64,000 nucleotides of DNA from Mycolicibacterium sp. HK-90 (GCF_030486405.1 NZ_CP129613.1:2914001-2978000), one strand, 5' to 3'; counted from the first letter of the stretch, positions 9,213 through 19,831 are shown. Notes: generated by a model from the letters alone, not told the origin. Numbers and translations are program-made.

Positions 9213-10172
9213 ATGCCCCTGGAACCTGTGACGCAGGCCCTGCTGGCCCAACTGGCCGAGACCCGCGACCCCCCGATGCACGAAGGCACGCCCGCGATGG
9301 CCCGGATGGCGGGGCCGATCTTCGCCGGCATGAGCGGACGCGGACCCGACGTTGCCGCGGTGCACAACCGCAAGCTCGAAGGCGGGGACGGTGGGAAGTT
9401 CCGGGTCCGGGTTCTCGTCCCCGAAGGTGAACCCCGGTCGGTGATCGTGTACTTCCACGGTGGCGGCTGGGTGATCGGTGACATCGACCTGCAGTACGAC
9501 CATCTGGCCAGGCAGCTGGCCAACCTCACCCGGTCGACCGTCGTGCTGGTCAACTACCGCAAGGCTCCCGAGCATCCGTTCCCGACCGCACTCGAGGACA
9601 GCTGGATCGGATTGTCTTGGGCCGCGGAACATTCGCCGGAGTTCGCGCCCACCGGTGCTCCGCTGATCGTGGCCGGGGACAGCGCGGGAGGGAACATCGC
9701 CGCGGTGATGACGAGGTGGGCGCGCGATCGGCGGGGGCCGCGGATCGATTATCAGGCCCTGATCTACCCGGCCACCGACTGCGACCTCGACCGGCCGTCA
9801 TACCTCGCGCCCGAGAATCAGCTCCTGCTCAGCCGCGACACGATGATCTGGTTCTGGGGCCACTACCTTCCCGATCCGGCGGCACGCACCAGCCCGGACG
9901 CGTCGCCCCTGCGGGCGCCCAGCCTGGCCGGCCTGCCGCCCGCCCTCGTCTACGTCGCCGAGTACGACCCCCTACGCGACGAGGGCGTTGCCTACGCGAC
10001 GGCGCTGGCCGACGCCGGGGTGAGCGTCGCGTTGGAGGAAGCGGCCGGACAGATGCACGGGTATTTCCAGATGGCGAACATCCTGCCGGGCTACCACACC
10101 GGAATGTTGTTGGTCGCCAACCATATCGGGACGTTCATCGGGGCGTACCGGTCCGACCGGACGGTGGTGTGA
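9213..10172 (+). CDS. alpha/beta hydrolase, hormone-sensitive-lipase-type esterase
   Basis: 319 residues with the hormone-sensitive lipase signature: oxyanion hole HGGGWVIGD (about 82-90) and nucleophile elbow GDSAGGN (about 155-161). The acid is in AEYDPLRDEG and the histidine in GQMHGYF near the C-terminus. It is a cytoplasmic carboxylesterase. In this operon it could hydrolyse the ester that a Baeyer-Villiger reaction would yield. Its stop overlaps the GTG of the flavoprotein gene (GTGA), indicating translational coupling. In M. tuberculosis the mymA operon has lipR in a comparable role. Confidence 0.88.
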   Translation: MPLEPVTQALLAQLAETRDPPMHEGTPAMARMAGPIFAGMSGRGPDVAAVHNRKLEGGDGGKFRVRVLVPEGEPRSVIVYFHGGGWVIGDIDLQYDHLARQLANLTRSTVVLVNYRKAPEHPFPTALEDSWIGLSWAAEHSPEFAPTGAPLIVAGDSAGGNIAAVMTRWARDRRGPRIDYQALIYPATDCDLDRPSYLAPENQLLLSRDTMIWFWGHYLPDPAARTSPDASPLRAPSLAGLPPALVYVAEYDPLRDEGVAYATALADAGVSVALEEAAGQMHGYFQMANILPGYHTGMLLVANHIGTFIGAYRSDRTVV

Positions 10173-11782
10173 GCGTGGCCGACCGCGATGTGATCGTCAT
10201 CGGCGCCGGATTCGCCGGGCTCTACCAGCTCTACAAGTTGCGTGAGCTCGGATTCGACGCGCACATCATCGAGGCCGGGCCGGAGGTGGGCGGTACCTGG
10301 TACTGGAACCGCTATCCGGGCGCCCGCTGCGATATCGAATCGATCGAATACTCCTACTCGTTCGACCCCGAGCTGCAGCAGTCGTGGAACTGGACCGAGC
10401 GCTACGCCGCGCAACCCGAATTGCTGGCCTACGCCAAGCATGTCGCCGACCGCTATGACCTGCGCCGCGACATCACGTTCGGGACCCGGGTGGTCGCAAT
10501 GGAGTTCGACCGGACCGCGAACGCGTGGACCGTGACGACGGATTCGGGCACCCGGACCACCGCGAGCTTCGTCATCGCCGCGACGGGTTGCCTGTCCAGG
10601 CCGCTGGTGCCGTCGTTCGACGGTCTGGACGAGTTCGGCGGTGACGTGTATTGGACATGGGACTGGCCCACCGGCGGTGTGGATCTGGCAGGTAGGCGGG
10701 TGGCCGTTGTGGGCACGGGTTCCTCTGGCGTACAGACGATCACCGCGATCGCACCGGTGGTCGGAGCGCTGACGGTGTTCCAGCGCACGCCGCCGTATGC
10801 CGTTCCGGCGCAGAACCGCCCGATCGCCGCCGAGCTCGCCGCCGTCAAGCCGCACTACCCCCAGTTCCGGGAGATCAGCCGGGTCTCACGAGGAGGCGCA
10901 CAGTGCGGTGACGGCGCCGCCCTGCCGCCGTTCTTCGGTGATCTCGACGGCGATGCCACCCGTGCCGAGCTCGACCGGCGCTGGGACGACGGCGGGCTGT
11001 GTTTCCAGCAGTCGTTCTACGACCTGCTGCTGGACGCGACGGCCAACGAGGCCGCCGCCGAATACGTGCGTGGCCGGATCCGGCAGAAGGTCACCGATCC
11101 TCGGCTCGCCGAGAAACTCACGCCGCGGAGCTATCCGATCGCGACCAAGCGCATGTGCGTCGACACCGGCTACTACGAGGTCTACAACCAGGACAACGTG
11201 GCGCTCGTCGATCTCAACGAAGAACCGCTGCGGCGCATCACCGAGCGCGGCATCCTCGCCGGCGACACCGAGCACGAATTCGACGTGATCGTTTTCGCGA
11301 CCGGATTCGACGCCATGACCGGGGCACTGAACTCGATCGACATCCGCGCCGTCGATGATGACGGCGTTGCGCACACGCTCCGGGACAAGTGGGCCGACGG
11401 GCCGCGGACGTACCTGGGCTTGATGTCTGCCGGTTTCCCGAACCTGTTCACGGTCACCGGACCGCAGAGCCCTTCGGTGCTGTCGAACATGCTGACCTCG
11501 ATCGAGTACCACGTCGAGTGGATCAGCTCGGCCCTGCTCCACCTGCGTGAGCACGGACGGACCCGCATGGAACCCGAGCTCGCGGCCGAGGACAACTGGG
11601 TCAACATCACCAACGACACCGCCGATCTGACGCTGCTGCCGGAGGCGGCATCGTGGTACATGGGTGCCAACGTGCCGGGCAAACGGCGGGTGTTCCTGCC
11701 CTTCGTCGGCGGCGTCGGCATCTACAAGCAGATCGGCGACGGCGTCGCCGTGGCCGGCTACCACGGTTTCGAGTTGACGTGA
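10169..11782 (+). CDS. FAD-dependent Baeyer-Villiger-type monooxygenase with an altered fingerprint motif
   Basis: 537 residues. An FAD-binding GxGxxG (GAGFAG, about 11-16) is followed by the family sequence GGTWYWNRYPGARCD and a second Rossmann loop GTGSSG (about 181-186) for NADPH. The Baeyer-Villiger fingerprint FxGxxxHxxxW[PD] is present as FGGDVYWTWDWP (about 153-164), with Trp in place of the conserved His. That His is important for activity in studied enzymes, so the reaction may differ (altered oxygenation, or oxidase/reductase activity). Start GTG 10169 overlaps the hydrolase stop. It is the last gene of the operon. With the dehydrogenases and esterase it suggests breakdown of an alcohol/ketone through an ester. 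Confidence 0.85.
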   Translation: MSVADRDVIVIGAGFAGLYQLYKLRELGFDAHIIEAGPEVGGTWYWNRYPGARCDIESIEYSYSFDPELQQSWNWTERYAAQPELLAYAKHVADRYDLRRDITFGTRVVAMEFDRTANAWTVTTDSGTRTTASFVIAATGCLSRPLVPSFDGLDEFGGDVYWTWDWPTGGVDLAGRRVAVVGTGSSGVQTITAIAPVVGALTVFQRTPPYAVPAQNRPIAAELAAVKPHYPQFREISRVSRGGAQCGDGAALPPFFGDLDGDATRAELDRRWDDGGLCFQQSFYDLLLDATANEAAAEYVRGRIRQKVTDPRLAEKLTPRSYPIATKRMCVDTGYYEVYNQDNVALVDLNEEPLRRITERGILAGDTEHEFDVIVFATGFDAMTGALNSIDIRAVDDDGVAHTLRDKWADGPRTYLGLMSAGFPNLFTVTGPQSPSVLSNMLTSIEYHVEWISSALLHLREHGRTRMEPELAAEDNWVNITNDTADLTLLPEAASWYMGANVPGKRRVFLPFVGGVGIYKQIGDGVAVAGYHGFELT

Positions 11783-11837
11783 CCGCTGGACCGGCCGGCA
11801 CGTGGTGACTCCGGCCGGGTCGATGTTTGCGGCCTGC

Positions 11838-11843
11838 TAAGCT
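11838..11843 (+). promoter_or_regulatory. candidate -10 box of the pyr operon
   Basis: TAAGCT matches the mycobacterial TANNNT -10 pattern and lies 72 bases before pyrR, giving a leader that contains the PyrR-type hairpin at 11871-11888. No clear -35 box is seen. Confidence 0.4.
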
Positions 11844-11870
11844 GTCGCGCAGTTCGACGTCCTTTAACGA

Positions 11871-11888
11871 TCCGTCCCGAGAGGCGGA
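11871..11888 (+). promoter_or_regulatory. PyrR-binding RNA hairpin in the pyr leader
   Basis: TCCG (11871-11874) pairs with CGGA (11885-11888) and exposes the loop TCCCGAGAGG. The string GTCCCGAGAGGC (11874-11885) matches the known PyrR-binding consensus ARUCCNGNGAGGYU at every position from R to Y. The ribosome binding site AAGGAGG (11890-11896) follows directly, and no terminator/antiterminator pair is visible. This fits translational repression by PyrR when UMP/UTP is plentiful, as reported for mycobacteria, rather than transcription attenuation. Confidence 0.75.
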
Positions 11889-11909
11889 GAAGGAGGTCAG
11901 GGTCACCTT

Positions 11910-12467
11910 ATGGGCTCTTCAAGTGCCGACCGGGAATTGTTGTCTGCGGCGGACGTCGGCCGCACCATTTCCCGGATCGCTCACCAGATCATCGAGAAGA
12001 CCGCGCTGGACGATCCCGCCGAGCGGGAACGTGTGGTTCTCCTCGGAATCCCCACCCGCGGTGTGACGCTCGCCACCCGATTGGCCGCCAAGATCACCGA
12101 ATTCGCCGAGGTGGAACTGCCGGTCGGAGCCCTGGACATCACGCTCTACCGCGACGACCTCAACTTCAAGCCGCCGCGTCCGCTGGCGGCCACCTCGATC
12201 CCGCCCGGAGGCATCGACGACGCGGTGGTGATCCTCGTCGACGACGTCCTGTACTCCGGGCGTTCGGTGCGCTCCGCCCTGGACGCATTGCGCGACATCG
12301 GCCGGCCCCGCGTGGTCCAGCTCGCGGTGCTCGTCGATCGCGGTCACCGGGAGCTGCCGATCCGGGCCGATTACGTCGGCAAGAACGTGCCGACCTCACG
12401 CAGCGAAAGCGTGCATGTGTTGCTGTCCGAGGATGACGACCGTGACGGAGTGGTGATTTCGAAATGA
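11910..12467 (+). CDS. pyrR: PyrR bifunctional pyrimidine regulator / uracil phosphoribosyltransferase
   Basis: 185 residues, normal length. The PRPP loop reads [20 protein letters not shown] (about 105-124), the type I phosphoribosyltransferase motif. Basic residues for RNA contact are present, as in other PyrR proteins. It binds pyr mRNA in response to uridine nucleotides and makes UMP from uracil and PRPP. First gene of the operon; its own leader carries the target hairpin, implying autoregulation. The stop codon is the first base triplet of a duplicated 27-base element that fills the gap to pyrB. Confidence 0.95.
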   Translation: MGSSSADRELLSAADVGRTISRIAHQIIEKTALDDPAERERVVLLGIPTRGVTLATRLAAKITEFAEVELPVGALDITLYRDDLNFKPPRPLAATSIPPGGIDDAVVILVDDVLYSGRSVRSALDALRDIGRPRVVQLAVLVDRGHRELPIRADYVGKNVPTSRSESVHVLLSEDDDRDGVVISK

Positions 12468-12491
12468 CGAACGCTTGCGTGAGGAATCGAC
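12465..12491 (+). repeat. short repeat, copy 1, starting at the pyrR stop codon
   Basis: 27-base unit with core CGAACGCTTGCGTGAGGAA. It is repeated at 12498-12524 with one mismatch (26 of 27), 33 bases apart start to start. The unit starts exactly on the TGA stop of pyrR. A related sequence begins on the stop of rsmB at 48000. Confidence 0.8.
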
Positions 12492-12497
12492 GGCTTG

Positions 12498-12524
12498 TGA
12501 CGAACGCTTGCGTGAGGAACCGAC
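12498..12524 (+). repeat. short repeat, copy 2, just upstream of pyrB
   Basis: Second copy of the 27-base unit that starts at 12465. It ends four bases before the pyrB start codon and its GAGGAA string falls at ribosome binding site distance, so it may supply the pyrB translation signal. Confidence 0.8.
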
Positions 12525-12528
12525 AACC

Positions 12529-13485
12529 ATGACGACACGTCATCTCCTGTCGGCTGCGGATCTGACCCGCGACGACGCGACAGCGATCCTCGACGACGCC
12601 GACCGGTTCCGCGAGGCGCTGCTCGGCCGCGAGGTCAAGAAGCTGCCCACACTGCGCGGGCGCACCGTCATCACGATGTTCTACGAGAACTCCACCCGGA
12701 CCCGGGTGTCGTTCGAGGTCGCCGGCAAGTGGATGAGCGCCGACGTGATCAACGTCAGCGCGTCGGGATCGTCGGTCGCCAAAGGGGAGTCGCTGCGTGA
12801 CACCGCGCTCACGTTGCGCGCCGCCGGGGCCGATGCGCTGATCATCCGCCATCCCGCGTCGGGCGCGGCGCAGCAGCTCGCCGAGTGGACCGCCGAGGAC
12901 GGCGGTGGCGGGCCCAGCGTGATCAATGCCGGTGACGGGACGCACGAACACCCGACGCAGGCCCTGCTCGACGCGTTGACCATCCGACAGCGTCTCGGCG
13001 GCATCGAAGGCCGGCGCGTCGTGATCGTCGGCGATGTCCTGCACAGCCGGGTGGCCCGGTCGAATGTGTCGCTGTTGTCGACGCTCGGTGCCGAGGTGGT
13101 GCTGGTGGCGCCACCGACGCTGCTGCCCACCGGTGTCGCCGACTGGCCGGTCTCGGTGTCGAGTGATCTCGACGCCGAACTGCCCGCCGCCGATGCGGTG
13201 CTGATGCTGCGGGTCCAGGCCGAACGGATGAACGGTGCGTTCTTCCCCTCGGCCCGCGAGTACTCGGTGCGCTACGGGCTGTCCGACAAACGTCAGGCCA
13301 TGTTGCCGGGCAACGCCGTGGTGCTGCACCCGGGACCGATGTTGCGCGGCATGGAGATCGCGTTCCCGGTGGCTGATTCATCTCAATCAGCTGTTCTGCA
13401 ACAGGTTTCAAATGGTGTTCACGTCCGGATGGCGGTGCTGTTCCATCTGCTCGTGGGCGCGGATCGGGAGGCGATCAGCGTATGA
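12529..13485 (+). CDS. pyrB: aspartate carbamoyltransferase catalytic subunit
   Basis: 318 residues from ATG 12529, the start that matches the family N-terminus ([20 protein letters not shown]). An upstream in-frame start at 12475 would only translate the repeat. The carbamoyl phosphate loop STRTR appears at about residue 54 ([13 protein letters not shown]), and the [12 protein letters not shown] and [11 protein letters not shown] motifs are intact. It condenses carbamoyl phosphate and aspartate to carbamoyl aspartate. Its stop overlaps pyrC (ATGA). Confidence 0.96.
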   Translation: MTTRHLLSAADLTRDDATAILDDADRFREALLGREVKKLPTLRGRTVITMFYENSTRTRVSFEVAGKWMSADVINVSASGSSVAKGESLRDTALTLRAAGADALIIRHPASGAAQQLAEWTAEDGGGGPSVINAGDGTHEHPTQALLDALTIRQRLGGIEGRRVVIVGDVLHSRVARSNVSLLSTLGAEVVLVAPPTLLPTGVADWPVSVSSDLDAELPAADAVLMLRVQAERMNGAFFPSAREYSVRYGLSDKRQAMLPGNAVVLHPGPMLRGMEIAFPVADSSQSAVLQQVSNGVHVRMAVLFHLLVGADREAISV

Positions 13486-14816
13486 CGCAACAAGTACTCA
13501 TTCGCGGCGTCCGGCTCTACGGCGAGGGTGACCAGGTCGACGTCCGGATCGCCGACGGACAGATCGCCGAGATCGGTTCCGGCCTCAAGGCGTCCGACGG
13601 TGCCGAGGTGATCGAGGCCACCGGCCAGGTGCTGCTTCCCGGCTTCGTCGACCTGCACACCCATCTGCGCGAACCCGGTCGCGAATACGCCGAGGACATC
13701 GAAACCGGTTCGGCGGCAGCCGCTCTGGGCGGCTACACCGCGGTGTTCGCCATGGCCAACACCGATCCCGTCGCCGACTCCGCGGTGGTCACCGACCACG
13801 TGTGGAACCGCGGTCAGCAGGTCGGCCTCGTCGACGTGCACCCCGTCGGTGCCGTCACCGTCGGTCTGCAAGGCAAACAGCTCACCGAGATGGGCCTGAT
13901 GGCGTCCGGAGTCGGCCAGGTTCGGATGTTCTCCGACGACGGTCTGTGCGTCGATGACCCGCTGGTGATGCGGCGGGCGCTGGAGTACGCCACCGGGCTG
14001 GGGGTGCTGATCGCCCAGCACGCCGAGGAGCCGCGGCTGACCGTCGGCGCGGTCGCCCACGAGGGACCCAACGCCGCCAAACTCGGTTTGGCGGGCTGGC
14101 CACGCTCGGCCGAGGAATCGATCGTCGCCCGCGACGCGATCCTCGCCCGCGATGCCGGCGCCCGGGTACACATCTGCCACGCATCCACCAAGGGCACCGT
14201 GGAATTGCTGAAATGGGCCAAAGCGCAAGGTATTTCCATCACGGCCGAGGTGACGCCGCACCACCTGCTGCTGGACGACAGCCGGTTGGCCAGCTATGAC
14301 GGGCGCAACCGCGTCAACCCCCCGTTACGGGAATCCAGCGACGCCGAAGCGCTGCGGCAGGCCTTGGCCGACGGCGTGATCGACTGCGTGGCCACCGACC
14401 ACGCCCCGCACGCCGAGCACGAAAAGTGCTGCGAGTTCTCGGTGGCCCGGCCGGGCATGCTCGGGTTGCAGACCGCGCTGTCCGTGGTGGTCGAGACCAT
14501 GGTGCGCCGCGGCCTGCTGACCTGGCGTGGTGTCGCCAAGGTGATGAGCGAGGCCCCCGCGGCCATCGTCGGCCTGCCCGATCAGGGCCGCCCGCTGGAA
14601 GTGGGGGAGCCGGCCAACCTCACGGTGATCGACCCCGACGCGACCTGGACGGTGGAAGGCGATGACCTGGCCAGCCGTTCGGACAACACGCCTTTCGAGG
14701 CGATGACGCTGCCGGCGACGGTGACGGCCACCCTGCTGCGGGGAAAGATCACCGCGCTGGACGGAAAGTGCCCCTCGGCGGGCTGGGGCACGGCGCCCCG
14801 GGGTTCCGCGCCGTGA
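13482..14816 (+). CDS. pyrC: dihydroorotase
   Basis: 444 residues of the amidohydrolase superfamily, class I dihydroorotase. The metal-binding HxH lies in [11 protein letters not shown] (about 56-66) and the catalytic aspartate in [12 protein letters not shown] (about 305-316). It cyclises carbamoyl aspartate to dihydroorotate. The ATG overlaps the pyrB stop by four bases and the stop overlaps the next GTG, so pyrB, pyrC and the membrane protein are translationally coupled. The final 15 residues, rich in Gly/Ala/Pro, extend slightly past the family core. Confidence 0.96.
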   Translation: MTQQVLIRGVRLYGEGDQVDVRIADGQIAEIGSGLKASDGAEVIEATGQVLLPGFVDLHTHLREPGREYAEDIETGSAAAALGGYTAVFAMANTDPVADSAVVTDHVWNRGQQVGLVDVHPVGAVTVGLQGKQLTEMGLMASGVGQVRMFSDDGLCVDDPLVMRRALEYATGLGVLIAQHAEEPRLTVGAVAHEGPNAAKLGLAGWPRSAEESIVARDAILARDAGARVHICHASTKGTVELLKWAKAQGISITAEVTPHHLLLDDSRLASYDGRNRVNPPLRESSDAEALRQALADGVIDCVATDHAPHAEHEKCCEFSVARPGMLGLQTALSVVVETMVRRGLLTWRGVAKVMSEAPAAIVGLPDQGRPLEVGEPANLTVIDPDATWTVEGDDLASRSDNTPFEAMTLPATVTATLLRGKITALDGKCPSAGWGTAPRGSAP

Positions 14817-15313
14817 ACACCGCCACGCTGATCGCCTCGCTGGTACTGGCGGCGGTGCTGGCCGTGTTGATCGCGTTCCTGATCCGCCAGATGATGCGCG
14901 GCTGGCTGCATCGGGCGCAGCGCCAGGCCGAACTGATCGGCACCTTGCCGCCGCTGCCGGACACCGTCGGCGCGGCGACCATCCCGCCGGTCAAGGGGAT
15001 GTACGTCGGCAGCACGGTGGTGCCGCACTGGAACGACAAGGTCGCCGCGGGCGATCTCGGATTCCGCGCCAAGGCGGTGCTGACCCGCTACCCCGAGGGA
15101 ATCATGATGCAGCGCAGCGGCGCCGGGCCGATCTGGATTCCCGCCGAGTCGGTCAGCGCGATCAGGACCGAACGCGGGATCGCAGGCAAGGCACTGACTT
15201 ACGACGGGATCCTGGCCATCCGGTGGCGGCTGCCGTCGGGCACCGAGATCGACACCGGGTTCCGCGCCGATAATCGCGCAGAGTACGACCGCTGGCTGGA
15301 GGAAGACGAATGA
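14813..15313 (+). CDS. membrane-anchored PH-like protein of the pyr operon (Rv1382-like)
   Basis: 166 residues with one N-terminal membrane helix ([19 protein letters not shown], about 5-23). A cytoplasmic domain follows whose strands ([44 protein letters not shown]) suggest a PH-like fold. The syntenic M. tuberculosis gene Rv1382 sits at the same place between pyrC and carA. Its function is unknown. GTG 14813 overlaps the pyrC stop, and its own stop overlaps carA ATG, so it is expressed with the pathway. A role in membrane localisation of the enzymes is only a guess. Confidence 0.85.
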   Translation: MNTATLIASLVLAAVLAVLIAFLIRQMMRGWLHRAQRQAELIGTLPPLPDTVGAATIPPVKGMYVGSTVVPHWNDKVAAGDLGFRAKAVLTRYPEGIMMQRSGAGPIWIPAESVSAIRTERGIAGKALTYDGILAIRWRLPSGTEIDTGFRADNRAEYDRWLEEDE

Positions 15314-16470
15314 CGAGCAACACGAACAAGAGCAAGGCGGTCCTGGTACTCGAGGACGGGCGCGTCTTCACCGGTACGACGTTCGGAGCGGTCGGGCAGA
15401 CCCTCGGGGAGGCAGTGTTCTCCACCGGTATGTCGGGCTATCAGGAGACGCTCACCGATCCCAGCTACCACGGCCAGATCGTGGTAGCCACCGCACCACA
15501 GATCGGCAACACGGGCTGGAACGCCGAGGACGGCGAAAGCCGCGGGGACAAGATCTGGGTGGCCGGTTATGCCGTGCGCGACCCGTCGCCTCGTGCCTCG
15601 AACTGGCGGGCCAGCGGAACCCTCGATGACGAGTTGGTTCGGCAGGGCATCGTGGGCATCGCCGGAATCGACACCCGGGCCGTGGTGCGCCACCTGCGCA
15701 CGCGCGGATCGATGAAGGCCGGGGTGTTCTCCGGAGCCGCGTTGGCGGCGACATCGGGCTCGGGTGCCGCGTCCTTGGACGAACTGGTCACCCGGGTCCT
15801 GGACCAACCCTCGATGCTGGGCGCGGATCTCGCCGGCGAGGTCAGCACCGACAGCTCGTACATCGTCGAACCGGAAGGCGGCCACCGGTTTACGGTCGCG
15901 GCGGTAGACCTCGGCATCAAGACCAACACCCCGCGCAACTTCGCCCGCCGCGGGATCCGCAGCCACGTGCTGCCGTCGTCGGTGACCTTCGATCAGATCG
16001 CCGACCTCAAGCCGGACGGGGTGTTCCTGTCCAACGGCCCCGGTGATCCCGCCACCGCCGACCACATCGTCGAGGTCACCCGCGAGGTGCTCGGTGCCGG
16101 GATCCCGCTGTTCGGCATCTGCTTCGGCAACCAGATCCTGGGCCGCGCCCTGGGCCGCTCCACCTACAAGATGGTGTTCGGTCACCGCGGCATCAACATC
16201 CCGGTGATCGACCACATCACCGGACGGGTGGCGATCACCGCCCAGAACCACGGCTTCGCCCTGGAGGGGGAGGCGGGGGAGCAGTTCGATACCCCGTTCG
16301 GCCCCGCCGAGGTCAGCCACACCTGCGCGAACGACGGTGTGGTGGAAGGCATCCGGCTCGCCAACGGCCGGGCCTTCTCGGTCCAGTACCACCCGGAGGC
16401 CGCGGCCGGACCGCACGACGCGGAATACCTGTTCGACCAGTTCGTCGACCTGATGGCAGGAGAGAAGTAA
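15310..16470 (+). CDS. carA: carbamoyl phosphate synthase small subunit (glutaminase)
   Basis: 386 residues. The N-terminal CPSase small domain ([16 protein letters not shown] ... [10 protein letters not shown]) is followed by a class I glutamine amidotransferase. Catalytic Cys is in LFGICFGNQ (about 271), and His and Glu in [10 protein letters not shown] (about 359-361). It delivers ammonia to CarB for carbamoyl phosphate used by both pyrimidine and arginine synthesis. The start overlaps the upstream stop (ATGA) and its TAA shares one base with the carB ATG. Confidence 0.96.
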   Translation: MTSNTNKSKAVLVLEDGRVFTGTTFGAVGQTLGEAVFSTGMSGYQETLTDPSYHGQIVVATAPQIGNTGWNAEDGESRGDKIWVAGYAVRDPSPRASNWRASGTLDDELVRQGIVGIAGIDTRAVVRHLRTRGSMKAGVFSGAALAATSGSGAASLDELVTRVLDQPSMLGADLAGEVSTDSSYIVEPEGGHRFTVAAVDLGIKTNTPRNFARRGIRSHVLPSSVTFDQIADLKPDGVFLSNGPGDPATADHIVEVTREVLGAGIPLFGICFGNQILGRALGRSTYKMVFGHRGINIPVIDHITGRVAITAQNHGFALEGEAGEQFDTPFGPAEVSHTCANDGVVEGIRLANGRAFSVQYHPEAAAGPHDAEYLFDQFVDLMAGEK

Positions 16471-19400
16471 TGCCACGCCGCACTGACCTCAATCACGTAC
16501 TGGTGATCGGGTCCGGTCCGATCGTCATCGGCCAGGCCTGCGAATTCGACTACTCGGGCACCCAGGCCTGCCGGGTGCTGCGTTCCGAGGGCATCCAGGT
16601 CAGCCTGATCAACTCGAACCCGGCGACGATCATGACCGACCCGGAGTACGCCGATCACACCTACGTCGAGCCGATCACCCCCGAGTTCGTCGAGAAGGTG
16701 CTGGCGCAGCAGGCCGAGCGCGGCAACAAGATCGACGCCGTGCTGGCCACCCTGGGCGGGCAGACCGCGCTCAACACCGCCGTCGCCCTGCACGACCGGG
16801 GCATCCTGGACAAATACGGTGTCGAGATGATCGGCGCCGATTTCGATGCCATCCAGCGTGGCGAGGATCGGCAGATGTTCAAGGACATCGTCGCCAAGGT
16901 GGGCGGCGAATCCGCCCGCAGCCGCGTGTGTTACACGATGGACGAGGTCCGTGAGACCGTCGCGGACCTGGGGCTGCCCGTCGTCGTCCGCCCGTCCTTC
17001 ACCATGGGCGGGCTGGGATCCGGCATGGCGTACTCGGCCGAGGACGTCGAGCGGATGGCCGGCGACGGCCTGGCCGCCTCGCCGTCCGCGAACGTGCTGA
17101 TCGAGGAATCCATCTACGGATGGAAGGAATTCGAGCTCGAGCTGATGCGCGACCACCGCGACAATGTGGTGATCGTCTGTTCCATCGAGAACTTTGACCC
17201 GATGGGCGTGCACACCGGTGACTCAGTGACCGTGGCTCCGGCCATGACGCTGACCGACCGGGAATACCAGAAGATGCGCGACCTGGGTATCGCGATCCTG
17301 CGTGAGGTCGGCGTCGACACCGGCGGCTGCAACATCCAGTTCGCGGTCAACCCGCGCGACGGGCGCCTGATCGTCATCGAGATGAACCCCCGGGTGTCGC
17401 GATCCTCGGCGCTGGCCTCGAAGGCCACCGGCTTCCCGATCGCCAAGATCGCCGCCAAGCTCGCCATCGGCTACACCCTGGACGAGATCCTCAACGACAT
17501 CACCAAGGAAACCCCGGCCTGCTTCGAGCCGACGCTGGACTACGTCGTGGTCAAGGCGCCGCGGTTCGCGTTCGAGAAGTTCCCCGGGGCCGACGCCACG
17601 CTGACCACCACGATGAAGTCGGTCGGTGAGGCGATGTCGTTGGGCCGCAACTTCATCGAGGCCCTCGGCAAGGTGATGCGGTCACTGGAGACCAGCCGGG
17701 CGGGGTTCTGGACCGGACCGGACCCAGATGCCACGGTCGAGCAGCTGCTGACCGGGCTGCGCACCGCGGTGGACGGCCGGCTCTACGACATCGAGCACGC
17801 CCTGCGTCTCGGCGCCAGCGTCGAGCAGGTGGCCGAGGCCTCCGGCGTCGACCCGTGGTTCATCGAGCAGATCGCCGGCCTGGTGGCGCTGCGGGTCGAG
17901 CTGCTGGAAGCCCCGGTGCTCGACGCCGAACTGCTGCGGCGGGCCAAGCACAACGGGCTGTCGGACCGCCAGATCGCTGCGCTCCGACCGGAATTGGCCG
18001 GTGAGGCGGGCCTGCGCGCGCTCCGCCGGCGGCTCGGCATCCACCCGGTGTACAAGACCGTGGACACCTGCGCGGCCGAGTTCGACGCCAAGACGCCATA
18101 TCACTACAGCAGCTATGAGCTCGATCCCGCGGCCGAGACCGAGGTCGCGCCGCAGACCGAGAAGCCCAAGGTGTTGATCCTCGGTTCCGGGCCGAACCGC
18201 ATCGGCCAGGGCATCGAATTCGACTACAGCTGTGTGCATGCCGCCACGACGCTGAGCGGGGTCGGGTTCGAGACCGTGATGGTCAACTGCAACCCCGAGA
18301 CGGTATCCACCGACTACGACACCGCCGACCGCCTGTACTTCGAGCCGCTCACGTTCGAGGACGTGCTGGAGGTCTACTACGCCGAGGACGCCTCGGGTAA
18401 GGGTGAGGACGGGACCGGCCCGGGTGTCGTCGGTGTGATCGTGCAGCTCGGCGGGCAGACGCCGCTGGGCCTGGCCAAGCGCCTCGAGGACGCCGGGGTG
18501 CCCATCGTCGGCACCGGGCCCGACGCCATCGACCTGGCCGAGGATCGCGGGTTGTTCGGTGAGGTTCTGGTCAACGCCGGTCTGCCGGCCCCGCGCTTCG
18601 GCACGGCGACCAGCTTCGAGCAGGCCCGGCGGATCGCGTCGGACATCGGCTACCCGGTGCTGGTGCGGCCGTCGTACGTGCTCGGCGGGCGCGGCATGGA
18701 GATCGTCTACGACGAGGCCACCCTGGAGGGCTACATCGCCCGCGCCACCCAGCTGTCCCCGGAACACCCGGTGCTGGTGGACCGGTTCCTGGAGGACGCG
18801 ATCGAGATCGACGTCGACGCGCTGTGCGACGGCAACGAGGTGTACATCGGCGGCATCATGGAGCACATCGAGGAGGCCGGGATCCACTCCGGCGACTCGG
18901 CCTGCGCGCTGCCCCCGGTGACCTTGGGTCGCAGCGACATCGAGTCGGTGCGCCGTGCCACCGAGGCCATCGCCCACGGCATCGGCGTGGTCGGACTGCT
19001 CAACGTGCAGTACGCCCTCAAGGACGACGTGCTCTACGTGCTGGAGGCCAATCCCCGGGCGAGCCGCACGGTGCCCTTTGTTTCCAAGGCCACCGCGGTG
19101 CCGCTGGCCAAGGCCTGTGCCCGGGTGATGCTGGGCGCCACGATCGCCGAGTTGCGGGCGGAGGGGCTGCTGAACAAGGACGGCGACGGGGCCACCATCG
19201 CGCGCAACGCCCCGGTCGCGGTGAAGGAAGCTGTGCTGCCGTTCCACCGGTTCCGCCGCGCCGACGGCGGCCAGGTCGATTCGCTGCTGGGCCCCGAGAT
19301 GAAGTCGACGGGCGAGGTGATGGGTATCGACCACGACTTCGGCACCGCCTTCGCCAAGAGCCAGACCGCGGCCTACGGATCGCTGCCGACCTCGGGCACC

Positions 19401-19829
19401 GTCTTCGTGTCGGTGGCCAACCGCGACAAGCGATCCCTGGTGTTCCCGGTCAAGCGGCTCGCCGATCTCGGGTTCCGGGTGCTGGCCACCGAGGGCACCG
19501 CGGAAATGCTGCGCCGCAACGGCATTCCCTGCGACGAGGTGCGGAAGCACTCAGAACAGCCCAGTGGAGGCGATGACCGTGCCCTGCCCTCGTCGGTCGA
19601 CGCCATCAAGGCCGGTGAGGTCGACATGGTGATCAACACCCCGTACGGCAATTCCGGGCCTCGCGTCGACGGATACGAGATCCGTTCGGCCGCGGTGTCG
19701 ATGAACATCCCGTGTGTCACCACGGTGCAGGGTGCCTCGGCCGCCGTGCAGGGCATCGAGGCGGGCATCCGCGGGGACATCGGGGTGATGTCGCTGCAGG
19801 AACTGCACAGCGAGCTGGAATCACGCTGA
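16470..19829 (+). CDS. carB: carbamoyl phosphate synthase large subunit
   Basis: 1119 residues, full length. Two tandem ATP-grasp synthetase halves are visible, each with a [20 protein letters not shown] entry, a [17 protein letters not shown] glycine loop and an [18 protein letters not shown] or [17 protein letters not shown] signature. The C-terminal MGS-like allosteric domain starts near residue 965 ([20 protein letters not shown]). It makes carbamoyl phosphate from bicarbonate, ATP and glutamine-derived ammonia. Overlap of one base with carA implies coupled translation of the two subunits. Confidence 0.97.
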   Translation: MPRRTDLNHVLVIGSGPIVIGQACEFDYSGTQACRVLRSEGIQVSLINSNPATIMTDPEYADHTYVEPITPEFVEKVLAQQAERGNKIDAVLATLGGQTALNTAVALHDRGILDKYGVEMIGADFDAIQRGEDRQMFKDIVAKVGGESARSRVCYTMDEVRETVADLGLPVVVRPSFTMGGLGSGMAYSAEDVERMAGDGLAASPSANVLIEESIYGWKEFELELMRDHRDNVVIVCSIENFDPMGVHTGDSVTVAPAMTLTDREYQKMRDLGIAILREVGVDTGGCNIQFAVNPRDGRLIVIEMNPRVSRSSALASKATGFPIAKIAAKLAIGYTLDEILNDITKETPACFEPTLDYVVVKAPRFAFEKFPGADATLTTTMKSVGEAMSLGRNFIEALGKVMRSLETSRAGFWTGPDPDATVEQLLTGLRTAVDGRLYDIEHALRLGASVEQVAEASGVDPWFIEQIAGLVALRVELLEAPVLDAELLRRAKHNGLSDRQIAALRPELAGEAGLRALRRRLGIHPVYKTVDTCAAEFDAKTPYHYSSYELDPAAETEVAPQTEKPKVLILGSGPNRIGQGIEFDYSCVHAATTLSGVGFETVMVNCNPETVSTDYDTADRLYFEPLTFEDVLEVYYAEDASGKGEDGTGPGVVGVIVQLGGQTPLGLAKRLEDAGVPIVGTGPDAIDLAEDRGLFGEVLVNAGLPAPRFGTATSFEQARRIASDIGYPVLVRPSYVLGGRGMEIVYDEATLEGYIARATQLSPEHPVLVDRFLEDAIEIDVDALCDGNEVYIGGIMEHIEEAGIHSGDSACALPPVTLGRSDIESVRRATEAIAHGIGVVGLLNVQYALKDDVLYVLEANPRASRTVPFVSKATAVPLAKACARVMLGATIAELRAEGLLNKDGDGATIARNAPVAVKEAVLPFHRFRRADGGQVDSLLGPEMKSTGEVMGIDHDFGTAFAKSQTAAYGSLPTSGTVFVSVANRDKRSLVFPVKRLADLGFRVLATEGTAEMLRRNGIPCDEVRKHSEQPSGGDDRALPSSVDAIKAGEVDMVINTPYGNSGPRVDGYEIRSAAVSMNIPCVTTVQGASAAVQGIEAGIRGDIGVMSLQELHSELESR

Positions 19830-19831
19830 CG

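Noticed and set aside
12475..12528. N-terminal extension of PyrB
   Set aside because: It would only translate the duplicated intercistronic element and has no counterpart in the enzyme family.
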